A DNA stretch of 34,846 nucleotides from an uncultured Clostridia bacterium (GTDB lineage: Bacteria; Bacillota; Clostridia; TANB77; CAG-508), in NCBI GenBank assembly GCA_934169575.1, contig CAKPOA010000015.1, positions 1 through 34,846 of the forward strand. The letters run 5' to 3'. Positions 17,214 to 24,794 of the stretch are shown piece after piece; position 1 is the stretch's first letter, and the number at the start of each line of letters is the position of its first letter. The translations under genes were made by a program, and so were the position numbers. The notes beneath the pieces were generated by a model that worked only from the letters and a program-made list of their open reading frames with translations, was not told where the DNA came from and searched no databases.

Positions 17214-17987
17214 ATGAAGAATAGGGTGAATAAATTGAATAAAATACTTGCTTTAGAAACAAATAAATATGCTATAAAGCTTGAAAATTTTGAAGGACCT
17301 CTTGATTTACTTTGTACATTAATTGAAAAAAATAAAATGAGCATATATGATATAAAATTAGATGAAATAACAGATCAATATATAAAATATGTTAATGATA
17401 TGCAACAATTAAATTTAGAGGCAACAAGTGAATTTGTTGTTATGGCATCAACTCTGCTATATCTTAAATCTAAAAAATTATTACCACAAAAACAAGATAT
17501 AGAAGAAGAAATTACAGAAGAAGAATTGATTAGGAGAATTATTGAATATAAAAAATATAAAGATATAAAAGAAAAGCTAAAAGAAAATTTTGAAAAATAT
17601 TCAGGTAGGATTTTTAAATTGCCAGAAAATATTGTTTTACCAAAACAACAATTAGAAGAGCAATATGATAAAAATTTAATTTATGAATCATATTCAAATA
17701 TATTAAAGAAAAACAAAGAAAAAGTAAATGAAAATGCTAAAAATATTGAAGAGATAGCAATAACTGAGCATTACACTGTGTCAAGTAAATTAAAAGAAAT
17801 GTTTAGAGAATTAATAAGAAATAAAAAATTTATATTTAATAAAATGTTTTCAATAAAAGAACATAGTAAAAATGAAGTTGTAACAGCTTTTTCAGGGTTA
17901 CTTGAATTATCAAGAAGAAGTAAAGTTGAAACTTACCAAAACGAGCTTTTTGGAGATATAAAAGTAAGAAAAAAGAAAATAAAATAA
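17214..17987 (+). CDS. scpA: Segregation and condensation protein A
   Basis: ScpA is the kleisin subunit that bridges SMC heads in the bacterial condensin complex. The product (257 residues from this ATG) has the diagnostic N-terminal segment KLENFEGPLDLLCTLIEKNKM, then YDIKLDEITDQYIKY, EFVVMASTLLYLKSKKLLP and a C-terminal winged-helix region (VVTAFSGLLELSRRSKVE). The start is uncertain. The ATG at 17214 lacks a ribosome binding site, whereas TTG at 17235 has AGGGTG six bases upstream and would place the conserved region nearer the N-terminus. It lies 5 bp after recX. The usual partner gene scpB is not adjacent. A GC-rich hairpin follows. Confidence 0.93.
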   Translation: MKNRVNKLNKILALETNKYAIKLENFEGPLDLLCTLIEKNKMSIYDIKLDEITDQYIKYVNDMQQLNLEATSEFVVMASTLLYLKSKKLLPQKQDIEEEITEEELIRRIIEYKKYKDIKEKLKENFEKYSGRIFKLPENIVLPKQQLEEQYDKNLIYESYSNILKKNKEKVNENAKNIEEIAITEHYTVSSKLKEMFRELIRNKKFIFNKMFSIKEHSKNEVVTAFSGLLELSRRSKVETYQNELFGDIKVRKKKIK

Positions 17988-17989
17988 AT

Positions 17990-18025
17990 ATAACCCCCAC
18001 CTTGTAGTTTTTAGATGGGGGTTAT
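17990..18025. repeat. GC-rich perfect hairpin between scpA and the metallophosphoesterase gene
   Basis: ATAACCCCCA (17990-17999) and TGGGGGTTAT (18016-18025) are perfect complements with a 16-base loop. No T-run follows on the plus strand, so it is not a standard plus-strand terminator. On the minus strand a T-rich stretch does follow. The right arm ends five bases before the ribosome binding site of the next gene. Confidence 0.7.
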
Positions 18026-18041
18026 AGAAAAAGGAGCAATA

Positions 18042-18848
18042 ATGGAGAGAATAGCTATAATATCAGATGTACATGCTAATATAACAGCTTTAAATGCAGT
18101 ATTAAAAGATATTGAAAAAAGAAATGTAAACAAAATAGTTGGTTTAGGTGATTATGTTATAAAAGGTGTAAATCCGGATAAAGTAATAGATAAATTAAAA
18201 GAAAAATGTGATGTAATGTTAATTGGTAATACAGATTATGCAATTTGTAAACCTGAGGCAAAAAATAAAGGGCATTGGACAAGAAATAAAATTGGTGAAG
18301 AAAGAGCAAACTATATATATAGTTTACCTAGTATGTATCAATTTTATATGAGCGGATATTTAGTAAGACTATTTCATGCAACACCATATAGTTTAGATGG
18401 GATTTTTAACCCATTGTTTGAAAATAAAAAAATGGATTATAAAAAAGAAAAAATTTATCAAATTGAAGATATGTTTAAAAATACGGATTTTTTAGGATTA
18501 AATGAAAATTACAAAGAACCTGATATTGTTGGATATGGTCACATACATACACCTTTGCTAATAAGATATAAGAACAAAACAATATTTAATACTGGCAGTG
18601 TAGGAATACCTGTAGAAATGCAAATAAAAGACGAAAATGATAAAAACAATAAATTATCAACTATTCCTTCATATATGATTTTAGAAGGAAATTTTGATAG
18701 TAAAGAACTTAGTACAATATCTTTTACAGAAGTTAGAGTGAAATACAATATAGAAGAAGAAATAGATAACATATTAAAATCAGATCTTCCTAGTAAAGAA
18801 AAAATAATAAAATCATTAAGAACTGCAATGTCAGAACAATATATGTAA
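18042..18848 (+). CDS. Calcineurin-like metallophosphoesterase
   Basis: The 268-residue protein has the order of metal-binding motifs of small bacterial phosphoesterases: SDVHAN (8-13), GLGDYV, IGNTDYA (His of the usual GNHD replaced by Thr), a histidine in LFHATP, and GYGHIHTP followed by NTGSVGIPVE. I chose the ATG at 18042, which has AAGGAG five bases upstream. An earlier ATG at 18015 lies inside the hairpin and has no such site. It resembles YfcE/diadenosine-tetraphosphatase-like enzymes, but the substrate cannot be told from sequence. It is followed at close range by the UDPGP gene. Confidence 0.87.
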   Translation: MERIAIISDVHANITALNAVLKDIEKRNVNKIVGLGDYVIKGVNPDKVIDKLKEKCDVMLIGNTDYAICKPEAKNKGHWTRNKIGEERANYIYSLPSMYQFYMSGYLVRLFHATPYSLDGIFNPLFENKKMDYKKEKIYQIEDMFKNTDFLGLNENYKEPDIVGYGHIHTPLLIRYKNKTIFNTGSVGIPVEMQIKDENDKNNKLSTIPSYMILEGNFDSKELSTISFTEVRVKYNIEEEIDNILKSDLPSKEKIIKSLRTAMSEQYM

Positions 18849-18860
18849 ATTCAAAATGTT

Positions 18861-18890
18861 AAAGACACATAAAGATAAAGGAGTGTCTTT
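18861..18890 (+). repeat. Perfect 8-bp inverted repeat before the UDPGP gene
   Basis: AAAGACAC (18861-18868) and GTGTCTTT (18883-18890) flank a 14-base loop that ends in AAAGGA. It lies between the two possible starts of the downstream gene. Its presence is one reason for preferring the later start. Confidence 0.5.
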
Positions 18891-18909
18891 AGAGGGGAAT
18901 GAACAAAAT

Positions 18910-20169
18910 ATGGATTCTAAATTAAAAAATGTAAATAAAATATTAAAAAAATATAAACAAGAACATTTACTTCAATTTTTTAATGAAATAGATGATAAAG
19001 AAAAACAGGAAAATTTATTAGATGAGATATTAAATTTGAATTTTTCGAAAATGTTAATATTATATAAAAATTCAATGACAAATAATACCAATTATAAAGT
19101 GACTCCAATTGATCATGTTGAAAAAAACAATTTATCAGTTGAAGAATTGGAACAGTACCAAAAGATTGGAGAAAAAGTAATAAAAGAAAATTCATTTGCT
19201 GTTGTAACTATGGCAGGAGGTCAAGGTACTAGACTTGGGTATAAAGGCCCTAAAGGTACATATGAGATAAAATTTTCTAATGGTAGAAAAATGTCATTAT
19301 TTGAAATAATGTGTAATAATATAAAAGATGCTAATAATAAATATAATGTTATAATTCCATGGTATATAATGGTAAGCAAAGATAATAAAGAGCAAACAAT
19401 AGAATATTTTAAACAAAAAGAATATTTCGGATATGAAAAAGATGCTATAAAATTTTTTGTTCAAGATACAATTCCTTTGATTGATAAATACGGAAAAATT
19501 GTATTACAAGACTATTATAAAATAAAAGAAGTTTCAAATGGAAATGGCAATGTATTCAAAGCTATGAAAAATGCTAATATCATAAAAGAAATGAAAAATA
19601 AAGGAATTAAGTGGGTATCTTTTGCGGGAATTGATAATATTTTACTAGATAATGTTGATACAAGGTTTTTAGGAATGATAATCTCTTCAAATTTAGAAAT
19701 AGGTTCTAAATCTATTTTCAAAAAAGAGCCGTTAGATAAAATTGCAGTTTATTGTAAAAAAAATGGTCACCCTGCAATTTTAGATTATGATGAAATAGAT
19801 TTAAAAATGTCAGTAAGAAAAAATGAAAATGGGCAATATCTTTACAGAGAAGCTAATATGTTATCACATATAATGAGTTTAGATGCTATAAAAAAAGTTT
19901 CAAGTAAAGAACTTCCATATCATAGGGCATATAAGAAAAACCCAATTATAAATGATGAGGGAGTAAAAATTGTTCCAACAGAACCAAATACATTCAAATT
20001 TGAAAATTTTATATTTGATAGTTTTAAATATTTTGATGATATGTTTCTACTAAGAGTAAGTCGAGAAGAGGAATTTGCTCCAATTAAAGACTTCACGGGA
20101 CTATATACACCAGAAACAGCAAAAGAAGCATATGAAAGGATTTATGTGGAATATGGAAGAAAAGATTAA
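18910..20169 (+). CDS. UDPGP-family nucleotidyltransferase (UDP-sugar pyrophosphorylase)
   Basis: The product (419 residues from this start) belongs to the eukaryote-like UDPGP type 1 family. These enzymes make UDP-GlcNAc, UDP-GalNAc or UDP-glucose from UTP and sugar-1-phosphate. The nucleotide-binding loop is VVTMAGGQGTRLGYKGPKG (about residues 97-116). Further family segments are PWYIMVSKDNKEQT, FFVQDTIP, GNGNVFKAMKN, KWVSFAGIDNILLD, NGHPAILDYDEID and KFENFIFDSFKYFDDM. The start is uncertain. ATG at 18856 would add 18 residues but has no ribosome binding site. ATG at 18910 has GAGGGG 12 bases upstream and gives the family's usual N-terminus. The sugar cannot be settled by eye. The 3' end overlaps the rnr start. 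Confidence 0.87.
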   Translation: MDSKLKNVNKILKKYKQEHLLQFFNEIDDKEKQENLLDEILNLNFSKMLILYKNSMTNNTNYKVTPIDHVEKNNLSVEELEQYQKIGEKVIKENSFAVVTMAGGQGTRLGYKGPKGTYEIKFSNGRKMSLFEIMCNNIKDANNKYNVIIPWYIMVSKDNKEQTIEYFKQKEYFGYEKDAIKFFVQDTIPLIDKYGKIVLQDYYKIKEVSNGNGNVFKAMKNANIIKEMKNKGIKWVSFAGIDNILLDNVDTRFLGMIISSNLEIGSKSIFKKEPLDKIAVYCKKNGHPAILDYDEIDLKMSVRKNENGQYLYREANMLSHIMSLDAIKKVSSKELPYHRAYKKNPIINDEGVKIVPTEPNTFKFENFIFDSFKYFDDMFLLRVSREEEFAPIKDFTGLYTPETAKEAYERIYVEYGRKD

Positions 20170-22099
20170 TTTTAATAAAAATGAAATTTATGAAGGAATA
20201 TATAGAAAAAATCATAAAGGGTTTGGATTTGTAAAAATAGAAGATCAAGAAGAAGAAATATATGTATCAAAGGAAAAATCATTAAATGCTTTAAATCAAG
20301 ATAGTGTGGTTGTAAAAATTATAAAGCAAAAAGAAAAAGAACAAAAACCTGAGGGGAAAATTATAAAAATAAAAAAACACGAAAAAAATATGGTTGTTGG
20401 TATTTTTCAAAAAAATAAAAGTTTTGGATTTGTTGTACCTGATGATAAATCATTAGGTACAGATATATTTATATCAAAAAGGAATTTTGGTAAAGCAAGA
20501 AATAACCATAAGGTTCTTGTACAAATAATAAAATACCCGGAAAAAGGCAAAAATGCTGAAGGCAAAATTGTTGAAGTATTAGGAAGAGTAAATGAAGCTG
20601 GAGTAGATATGGTTTCATTAATAAAAGAATATAATTTACCATCAAAATTTCCAGAGGCTGTTGTAAATGAGGCAAAATCTAAGCCATTAAAAGTTGAGGT
20701 AGGAAAACGAAGGGATTTGCGAGAACGAGAAGTTTTTACAATAGATGGAGAAGATGCAAAAGATCTTGATGATGCAGTATCTGTTAGAAAATTAGAAAAT
20801 GGAAATTATTGTTTAGATGTTCATATTGCAGATGTAAGTCATTATGTAACACAAGATTCTCTGCTAGATAAAGAAGCTGTTTTAAGAGGTACAAGTATTT
20901 ATATGCTTGGAAGAGTTATACCGATGCTCCCAAGAGAACTTTCAAATGGCATATGTAGTCTTAATGCTAAAGAAGATAGATATGCACTAAGTTGTACAAT
21001 GGAAATAAATCATAAAGGACAAGTCATAGATTCTGAAGTATATAAGTCTGTTATAAATGTTACAGAAAGAATGTCATATACTGATGTACAAAAAATTCTT
21101 GATAAATCAGATAAAAAAATATTAAAAAAATATAAAAGATATATTTCTCATTTTGAGTTGATGGCAGAGCTTGCTACTATTTTAAAAAATATGAGAATAG
21201 ATAAAGGGTATCTTAATTTAGATATACCTGAAAGCAAAATAGAACTTGATATTGATGGATGGGCTATAGATGTAAAAAAATATGAAACATGTTTTAGTAA
21301 TGAAATTATAGAGCAATTTATGCTAACTGCTAATGAAACTATTGCAGAAAAATTTTATTGGTTAGAAGCTCCGTTTATATATAGAGTACATGAAGAACCA
21401 GATATTGAAAAAGTAAATGAATTAAATAAGTTTTTATCTAATTTAGGTTTGAAAATAAAAAAGAGTGGAGAAACAATTCATCCAAAAGCATTTTCTCAGG
21501 TATTAGAAGATGTAAAAGGAAAACAAGAAGAAAGAGTAGTGTCTAATTTAGTTCTTCGTACATTAAAATTAGCAAGATATGAAGCTGAAAATAAAGGACA
21601 TTTTGGAATTGCTAGTAAATATTATTGTCACTTTACATCACCTATTAGAAGATATCCAGATTTATTTATTCATAGAATTATTTCTGAATATTTAGATAAA
21701 AATTATAGTGTTAGTGAAGAATTTAAAACTAAATATGATACTCTTGCAATCCAAGATGCACTTAGTTCTTCTGAAAGAGAAAAAATTGCAACTAAAGTTG
21801 AAAGAGAAGCAGAAAAAATAAAAAAAGCAGAATTTATGGAGAAAAAAGTTGGAGAGATTTATCAAGGTGTTGTTTCTGGAATTACTTCTTTTGGTATGTT
21901 TGTAGAACTTGATAATACCATAGAAGGATTAATAAGGTTTGAAGATCTTGGTAGTGATGAATATTTTATTTATGATGAAGATAGAAAAATATTAATTGGA
22001 GAAAGGACTAAGATGACATATAAAATTGGCGATATTGTTACAATTAGAGTAAAAAGTGCAAGTAAGTTATTAAGAGAAATAGATTTTGAAATAATATAA
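20144..22099 (+). CDS. rnr: Ribonuclease R
   Basis: RNase R is a processive 3'-5' exoribonuclease that degrades structured RNA. The domains appear in the expected order. First come two cold-shock-like modules (GIYRKNHKGFGFVKIED and GIFQKNKSFGFVVPDD). Then comes the RNB catalytic domain with FTIDGEDAKDLDDAVSV, whose aspartates bind magnesium. RNB segments GTSIYMLGRVIPMLP and HFTSPIRRYPDL follow. A C-terminal S1 domain (GVVSGITSFGMFVELDNTIEGLI) ends the protein. At about 651 residues it is slightly short for the family. The start is uncertain between 20144 (AAAGGA close upstream) and 20153, and both overlap the preceding gene. The stop lies inside a long inverted repeat. No smpB or tmRNA gene follows. 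Confidence 0.94.
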   Translation: MWNMEEKINFNKNEIYEGIYRKNHKGFGFVKIEDQEEEIYVSKEKSLNALNQDSVVVKIIKQKEKEQKPEGKIIKIKKHEKNMVVGIFQKNKSFGFVVPDDKSLGTDIFISKRNFGKARNNHKVLVQIIKYPEKGKNAEGKIVEVLGRVNEAGVDMVSLIKEYNLPSKFPEAVVNEAKSKPLKVEVGKRRDLREREVFTIDGEDAKDLDDAVSVRKLENGNYCLDVHIADVSHYVTQDSLLDKEAVLRGTSIYMLGRVIPMLPRELSNGICSLNAKEDRYALSCTMEINHKGQVIDSEVYKSVINVTERMSYTDVQKILDKSDKKILKKYKRYISHFELMAELATILKNMRIDKGYLNLDIPESKIELDIDGWAIDVKKYETCFSNEIIEQFMLTANETIAEKFYWLEAPFIYRVHEEPDIEKVNELNKFLSNLGLKIKKSGETIHPKAFSQVLEDVKGKQEERVVSNLVLRTLKLARYEAENKGHFGIASKYYCHFTSPIRRYPDLFIHRIISEYLDKNYSVSEEFKTKYDTLAIQDALSSSEREKIATKVEREAEKIKKAEFMEKKVGEIYQGVVSGITSFGMFVELDNTIEGLIRFEDLGSDEYFIYDEDRKILIGERTKMTYKIGDIVTIRVKSASKLLREIDFEII

Positions 22100-22130
22100 G
22101 AAAAGAGGTTTTAAACCTCTTTTCTTATAT
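22094..22130. terminator. Bidirectional terminator between rnr and the metallopeptidase gene
   Basis: Two 18-base arms, 22094-22111 and 22113-22130, are perfect complements around a central T. The core stem is AAGAAAAGAGG with CCTCTTTTCTT. Each strand ends in T-rich sequence. The convergent stop codons of the two genes lie within or at the edge of it. Confidence 0.85.
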
Positions 22131-22624
22131 TATGCAACAAGTTCATATTGTTCATAATATGGCATATATTTTTCAATCATTTCCCAAAATTTTTTTGTAT
22201 GATTTTTATATTTTAAATGACAAAATTCATGTAAAATAACATATTTTAATATTTCTTTATCATATTTAACTATTTCTGGATTTATTACAATTGTTTTATT
22301 AGCTAATGTTTTAGCTAATTTATTTGGTATTCTTTTAATAACATAATTTTCAGGAGCTAAACCATTTAACATTATTCTCGTTTCTTCCATTACATTTTCT
22401 ATTTCTATTCTTGCAATTTCATCATACATTTTTTCTAATGCTAATCTTAGTATTCCTGTATCTCCAGTCCTTTTGTATTTAGTTGGTAAATATACCATTA
22501 TAATTTTACCACATAAATTTAATTCTGGATTAGATATCTTTTTATAAACTACTTCAACAGTATAATTTTCTCCAAATATTTTTGCTGATGGCATAATAAT
22601 TTTTTTATTTAATATATTTAACAT
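22130..22624 (-). CDS. YgjP/SprT-like (M48/DUF45) metallopeptidase
   Basis: The 164-residue minus-strand protein is a small zinc-dependent peptidase-like protein. HEFCH (132-136) supplies two zinc ligands and the catalytic Glu. H142 in NHTKKFW is the likely third ligand, the spacing typical of YgjP-like proteins, which are related to the SprT/WLM group. The segment NPEIVKYDKEILKYVILHEFCHLKY is the family core. No signal peptide is present, so it is probably cytoplasmic. AGGAGG (22638-22633) lies eight bases before the ATG. A perfect consensus promoter and a LexA-like box lie upstream, which suggests induction by DNA damage. A role like Spartan in clearing DNA-protein crosslinks is inference only. 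Confidence 0.82.
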   Translation of the reverse strand: MLNILNKKIIMPSAKIFGENYTVEVVYKKISNPELNLCGKIIMVYLPTKYKRTGDTGILRLALEKMYDEIARIEIENVMEETRIMLNGLAPENYVIKRIPNKLAKTLANKTIVINPEIVKYDKEILKYVILHEFCHLKYKNHTKKFWEMIEKYMPYYEQYELVA

Positions 22625-22643
22625 TTTAATTACCTCCTAATAA

Positions 22644-22657
22644 AGAACTTGTGTTCG
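22644..22657 (-). promoter_or_regulatory. Candidate LexA (SOS) operator of the YgjP-like gene
   Basis: Read on the minus strand the site is CGAACACAAGTTCT, a close match to the Gram-positive SOS box CGAAC-N4-GTTC. It begins about eight bases after the predicted transcription start and shares AACACAAGTT with the recA operator. Confidence 0.7.
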
Positions 22658-22671
22658 CTTTTGATATTGCT

Positions 22672-22700
22672 ATTATATATCTCGATTTTCAATTTGTCAA
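22672..22700 (-). promoter_or_regulatory. Consensus sigma-A promoter of the YgjP-like gene
   Basis: On the minus strand TTGACA (22700-22695) and TATAAT (22677-22672) are both perfect and 17 bp apart. It is back-to-back with the promoter of the plus-strand small ORF. Confidence 0.88.
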
Positions 22701-22745
22701 TAGTTTTTTTAAAAAAATGCAAAAAAATGTTTGCACGTAAATTGA

Positions 22746-22774
22746 TTGACTTTTGTAGTAAAATTTGCTAAAAT
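22746..22774 (+). promoter_or_regulatory. Predicted promoter of the 42-codon small ORF
   Basis: TTGACT (22746-22751) and TAAAAT (22769-22774) are 17 bp apart. It is divergent from the minus-strand promoter, with about 45 bp between the two -35 elements. Confidence 0.65.
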
Positions 22775-22812
22775 AAAATTATAGTTATAGTGTAACAGAC
22801 AGGAGGTCTATA

Positions 22813-22941
22813 ATGAGAATCGACTATGAAAAACAGCAGTCAGCGAACCTTTTATCTTTTTTTGCAGATAAGGAGATGGAACATAAAAGAAATGTTCTTA
22901 ATCGGATTATTAAGGCAATGAAAGAAAACAATGTAGTCTAG
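22813..22941 (+). CDS. Small ORF, 42 residues, unknown function
   Basis: A perfect AGGAGG (22801-22806) stands six bases before the ATG, and a good promoter lies upstream. The product is charged and mostly helical-looking. It starts MRIDYEKQQSANLLSFF and ends IIKAMKENNVV, with no membrane segment or cysteine. I do not recognise a family. The codons are unlike the neighbours: ATC, GAC, CAG, GCG, CGG and GTC appear in a genome that strongly prefers A/T-ending codons, and the stop is TAG. This could mean recent arrival, or that the segment is primarily a structured RNA. It lies between the YgjP-like gene and rny, and rny has a separate promoter downstream. Confidence 0.55.
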   Translation: MRIDYEKQQSANLLSFFADKEMEHKRNVLNRIIKAMKENNVV

Positions 22942-23173
22942 GCTCTTTCTTGTTTGGCTATGTATTATTTTAAAGGACTGATCGACGATTTCAATTTAAG
23001 GTTGACCAATAACCAGAATAAAATAAAAAAATTTTTCATACCCTCTTGACAGTTTTCAAGAATAATTATATACTATACATGTAGAGAAATATATTTAGTA
23101 AAATAATTAATAACAGTTTTATATATATATTTATTCGCACATTGAAAATTTAATAAGAAAGAGGTGTATGATT
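22942..23173 (+). other. Non-coding stretch before rny
   Basis: After the small ORF about 100 bases contain no ORF or clear hairpin beyond a weak GGTT/AACC pair near 23000-23020. The rny promoter and an AT-rich 5' leader of roughly 90 bases follow. The composition just after the small ORF is less AT-rich than the surroundings, so an RNA extending past the ORF is possible. Confidence 0.4.
23046..23074 (+). promoter_or_regulatory. Sigma-A promoter of rny
   Basis: TTGACA (23046-23051) and TATACT (23069-23074) are separated by 17 bp. The predicted leader to the rny start is about 90 bases. Confidence 0.85.
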
Positions 23174-24718
23174 ATGCAAACAACAATAATCATAATTGTA
23201 ACTTTCTTAATCTCAATAGCAATTGGAATATTCTTAGGAATGATAATAAGAAAAAAAATTGCTGAGTCTAAAATTCAAGGAGCAGAGCAAGAAGCAAAAA
23301 GATTGGTTGATTTAGCTAAAATAGAAGCAGAAAATATGAAAAAAGAAGAAATCATCAAGGCAAAAGAAGAAATCATGATAAATAGGAATGAATTAGATAA
23401 AGAGATTAAAGAAAGAAGAAGTGAAGTACAAAAACAAGAATCAAGAATGATTCAAAAAGAAGAAAACTTAGAAAGACGTTCAGATAATTTAGAAAAAAAG
23501 GAAAAATCATTAGAACGTGAATATCAAAGTTTAGAAGAACAAAAAAATGAAGTAAACAAAATGTATGAAAAACAAGTTGAAGAACTTCAAAGAATTGCAG
23601 CTTTATCAAAAGATGATGCTAAACAAATATTATTATCACAAGTTGAAAAAGAAATTTCAACAGAAAAAGCAAAAATCATTAGAGAGGAAAATCAAAGAGC
23701 AAAAGAGGAATCAAATAAAAATGCTCAAGAAGTTATAAGTTATGCAATTCAAAAATGTGCTGCAGACCACACATCTGAAACAACAGTATCAATAGTAAAT
23801 CTTCCAAGTGATGATATGAAAGGAAGAATAATAGGAAGAGAAGGTCGAAATATAAAAGCACTAGAAACACTTACAGGAATAGATTTAATAATAGATGATA
23901 CACCTGAGGCTGTAATATTATCAGGCTTTGATCCTTTAAGAAGAGAAGTTGCAAGAATTGCATTAGAAAAATTAATTGATGATGGAAGAATACATCCAGC
24001 AAAAATTGAAGAAATGGTAGAAAAGGCAAAAGAAGAACTTGCACAAATTATAAAAGATGAAGGAGAAAGAGCTGCACTTGAAACTGGAGTACATAATTTA
24101 CATCCTGATATAATAAAATTATTAGGTAAATTAAAATATAGGACAAGTTATGGTCAAAATGTCCTTAGCCATTCAATCGAAGTTTCTAATTTAGCTAGAA
24201 TAATGGCAGAAGAATTAGGATTAGATGCAAAAAGGGCAAGAAGAGCAGGATTATTACATGATATTGGAAAAGCATTAGACCATGATATGGAAGGAACTCA
24301 TATTCAAATAGGTGTTGATATATTGAAAAAATATAAAGAAAATCCACTTGTAATAAATGCTGTAGAGGCACACCATGGTGATGTAGAACCACAAACTATG
24401 GAAGCTGTTTTAGTACAAGCTGCAGATGCAATATCTGCCTCAAGACCTGGAGCAAGAAGAGAAACTTTAGAAGCATATATTAAAAGATTGGAAACATTAG
24501 AATCTATTGCAGATTCATTTGAAGGTGTAGAAAAATCTTTTGCAATACAAGCAGGTAGAGAAGTAAGGATTATTGTTAAACCAGATAGAATAAATGATGA
24601 TCAAATGACAGTACTAGCTAGAGATGTTTCAAAAAGAATTGAAGATGAAATGGATTATCCAGGACAAATAAAAGTAAATGTTATTAGAGAAAAAAGAGTT
24701 GTAGATTACGCAAAATAA
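23174..24718 (+). CDS. rny: Ribonuclease Y
   Basis: RNase Y is the membrane-anchored endoribonuclease that initiates mRNA decay in Firmicutes. The 514-residue protein has an N-terminal membrane helix and a long coiled coil rich in Lys/Glu (about 25-190). A KH domain follows (SIVNLPSDDMKGRIIGREGRNIK), then an HD phosphohydrolase domain whose metal motif is LLHDIGKALDHD, with HHGD further on. I prefer the ATG at 23174, seven bases after GAGGTG. The ATG at 23168 is too close to that site. Length and domains are typical. It is not next to ymdB as in Bacillus. A clear terminator follows. Confidence 0.97.
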   Translation: MQTTIIIIVTFLISIAIGIFLGMIIRKKIAESKIQGAEQEAKRLVDLAKIEAENMKKEEIIKAKEEIMINRNELDKEIKERRSEVQKQESRMIQKEENLERRSDNLEKKEKSLEREYQSLEEQKNEVNKMYEKQVEELQRIAALSKDDAKQILLSQVEKEISTEKAKIIREENQRAKEESNKNAQEVISYAIQKCAADHTSETTVSIVNLPSDDMKGRIIGREGRNIKALETLTGIDLIIDDTPEAVILSGFDPLRREVARIALEKLIDDGRIHPAKIEEMVEKAKEELAQIIKDEGERAALETGVHNLHPDIIKLLGKLKYRTSYGQNVLSHSIEVSNLARIMAEELGLDAKRARRAGLLHDIGKALDHDMEGTHIQIGVDILKKYKENPLVINAVEAHHGDVEPQTMEAVLVQAADAISASRPGARRETLEAYIKRLETLESIADSFEGVEKSFAIQAGREVRIIVKPDRINDDQMTVLARDVSKRIEDEMDYPGQIKVNVIREKRVVDYAK

Positions 24719-24743
24719 AAGTTGCGAATCTGCAACTTTTTTT
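24717..24743 (+). terminator. Intrinsic terminator after rny
   Basis: AAAAGTTGC (24717-24725) pairs with GCAACTTTT (24732-24740) around a six-base loop, with further T after the stem. It overlaps the rny stop codon. Confidence 0.85.
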
Positions 24744-24794
24744 GTTCTATTTTTAATTTTTTTGAATATATTATATAGGACAAGGAGAATATAT

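Noticed and set aside
22780..23040. 6S RNA or tmRNA in the gap before rny
   Set aside because: I could not find the long near-complementary arms of 6S RNA or the tRNA-like ends and tag of tmRNA.
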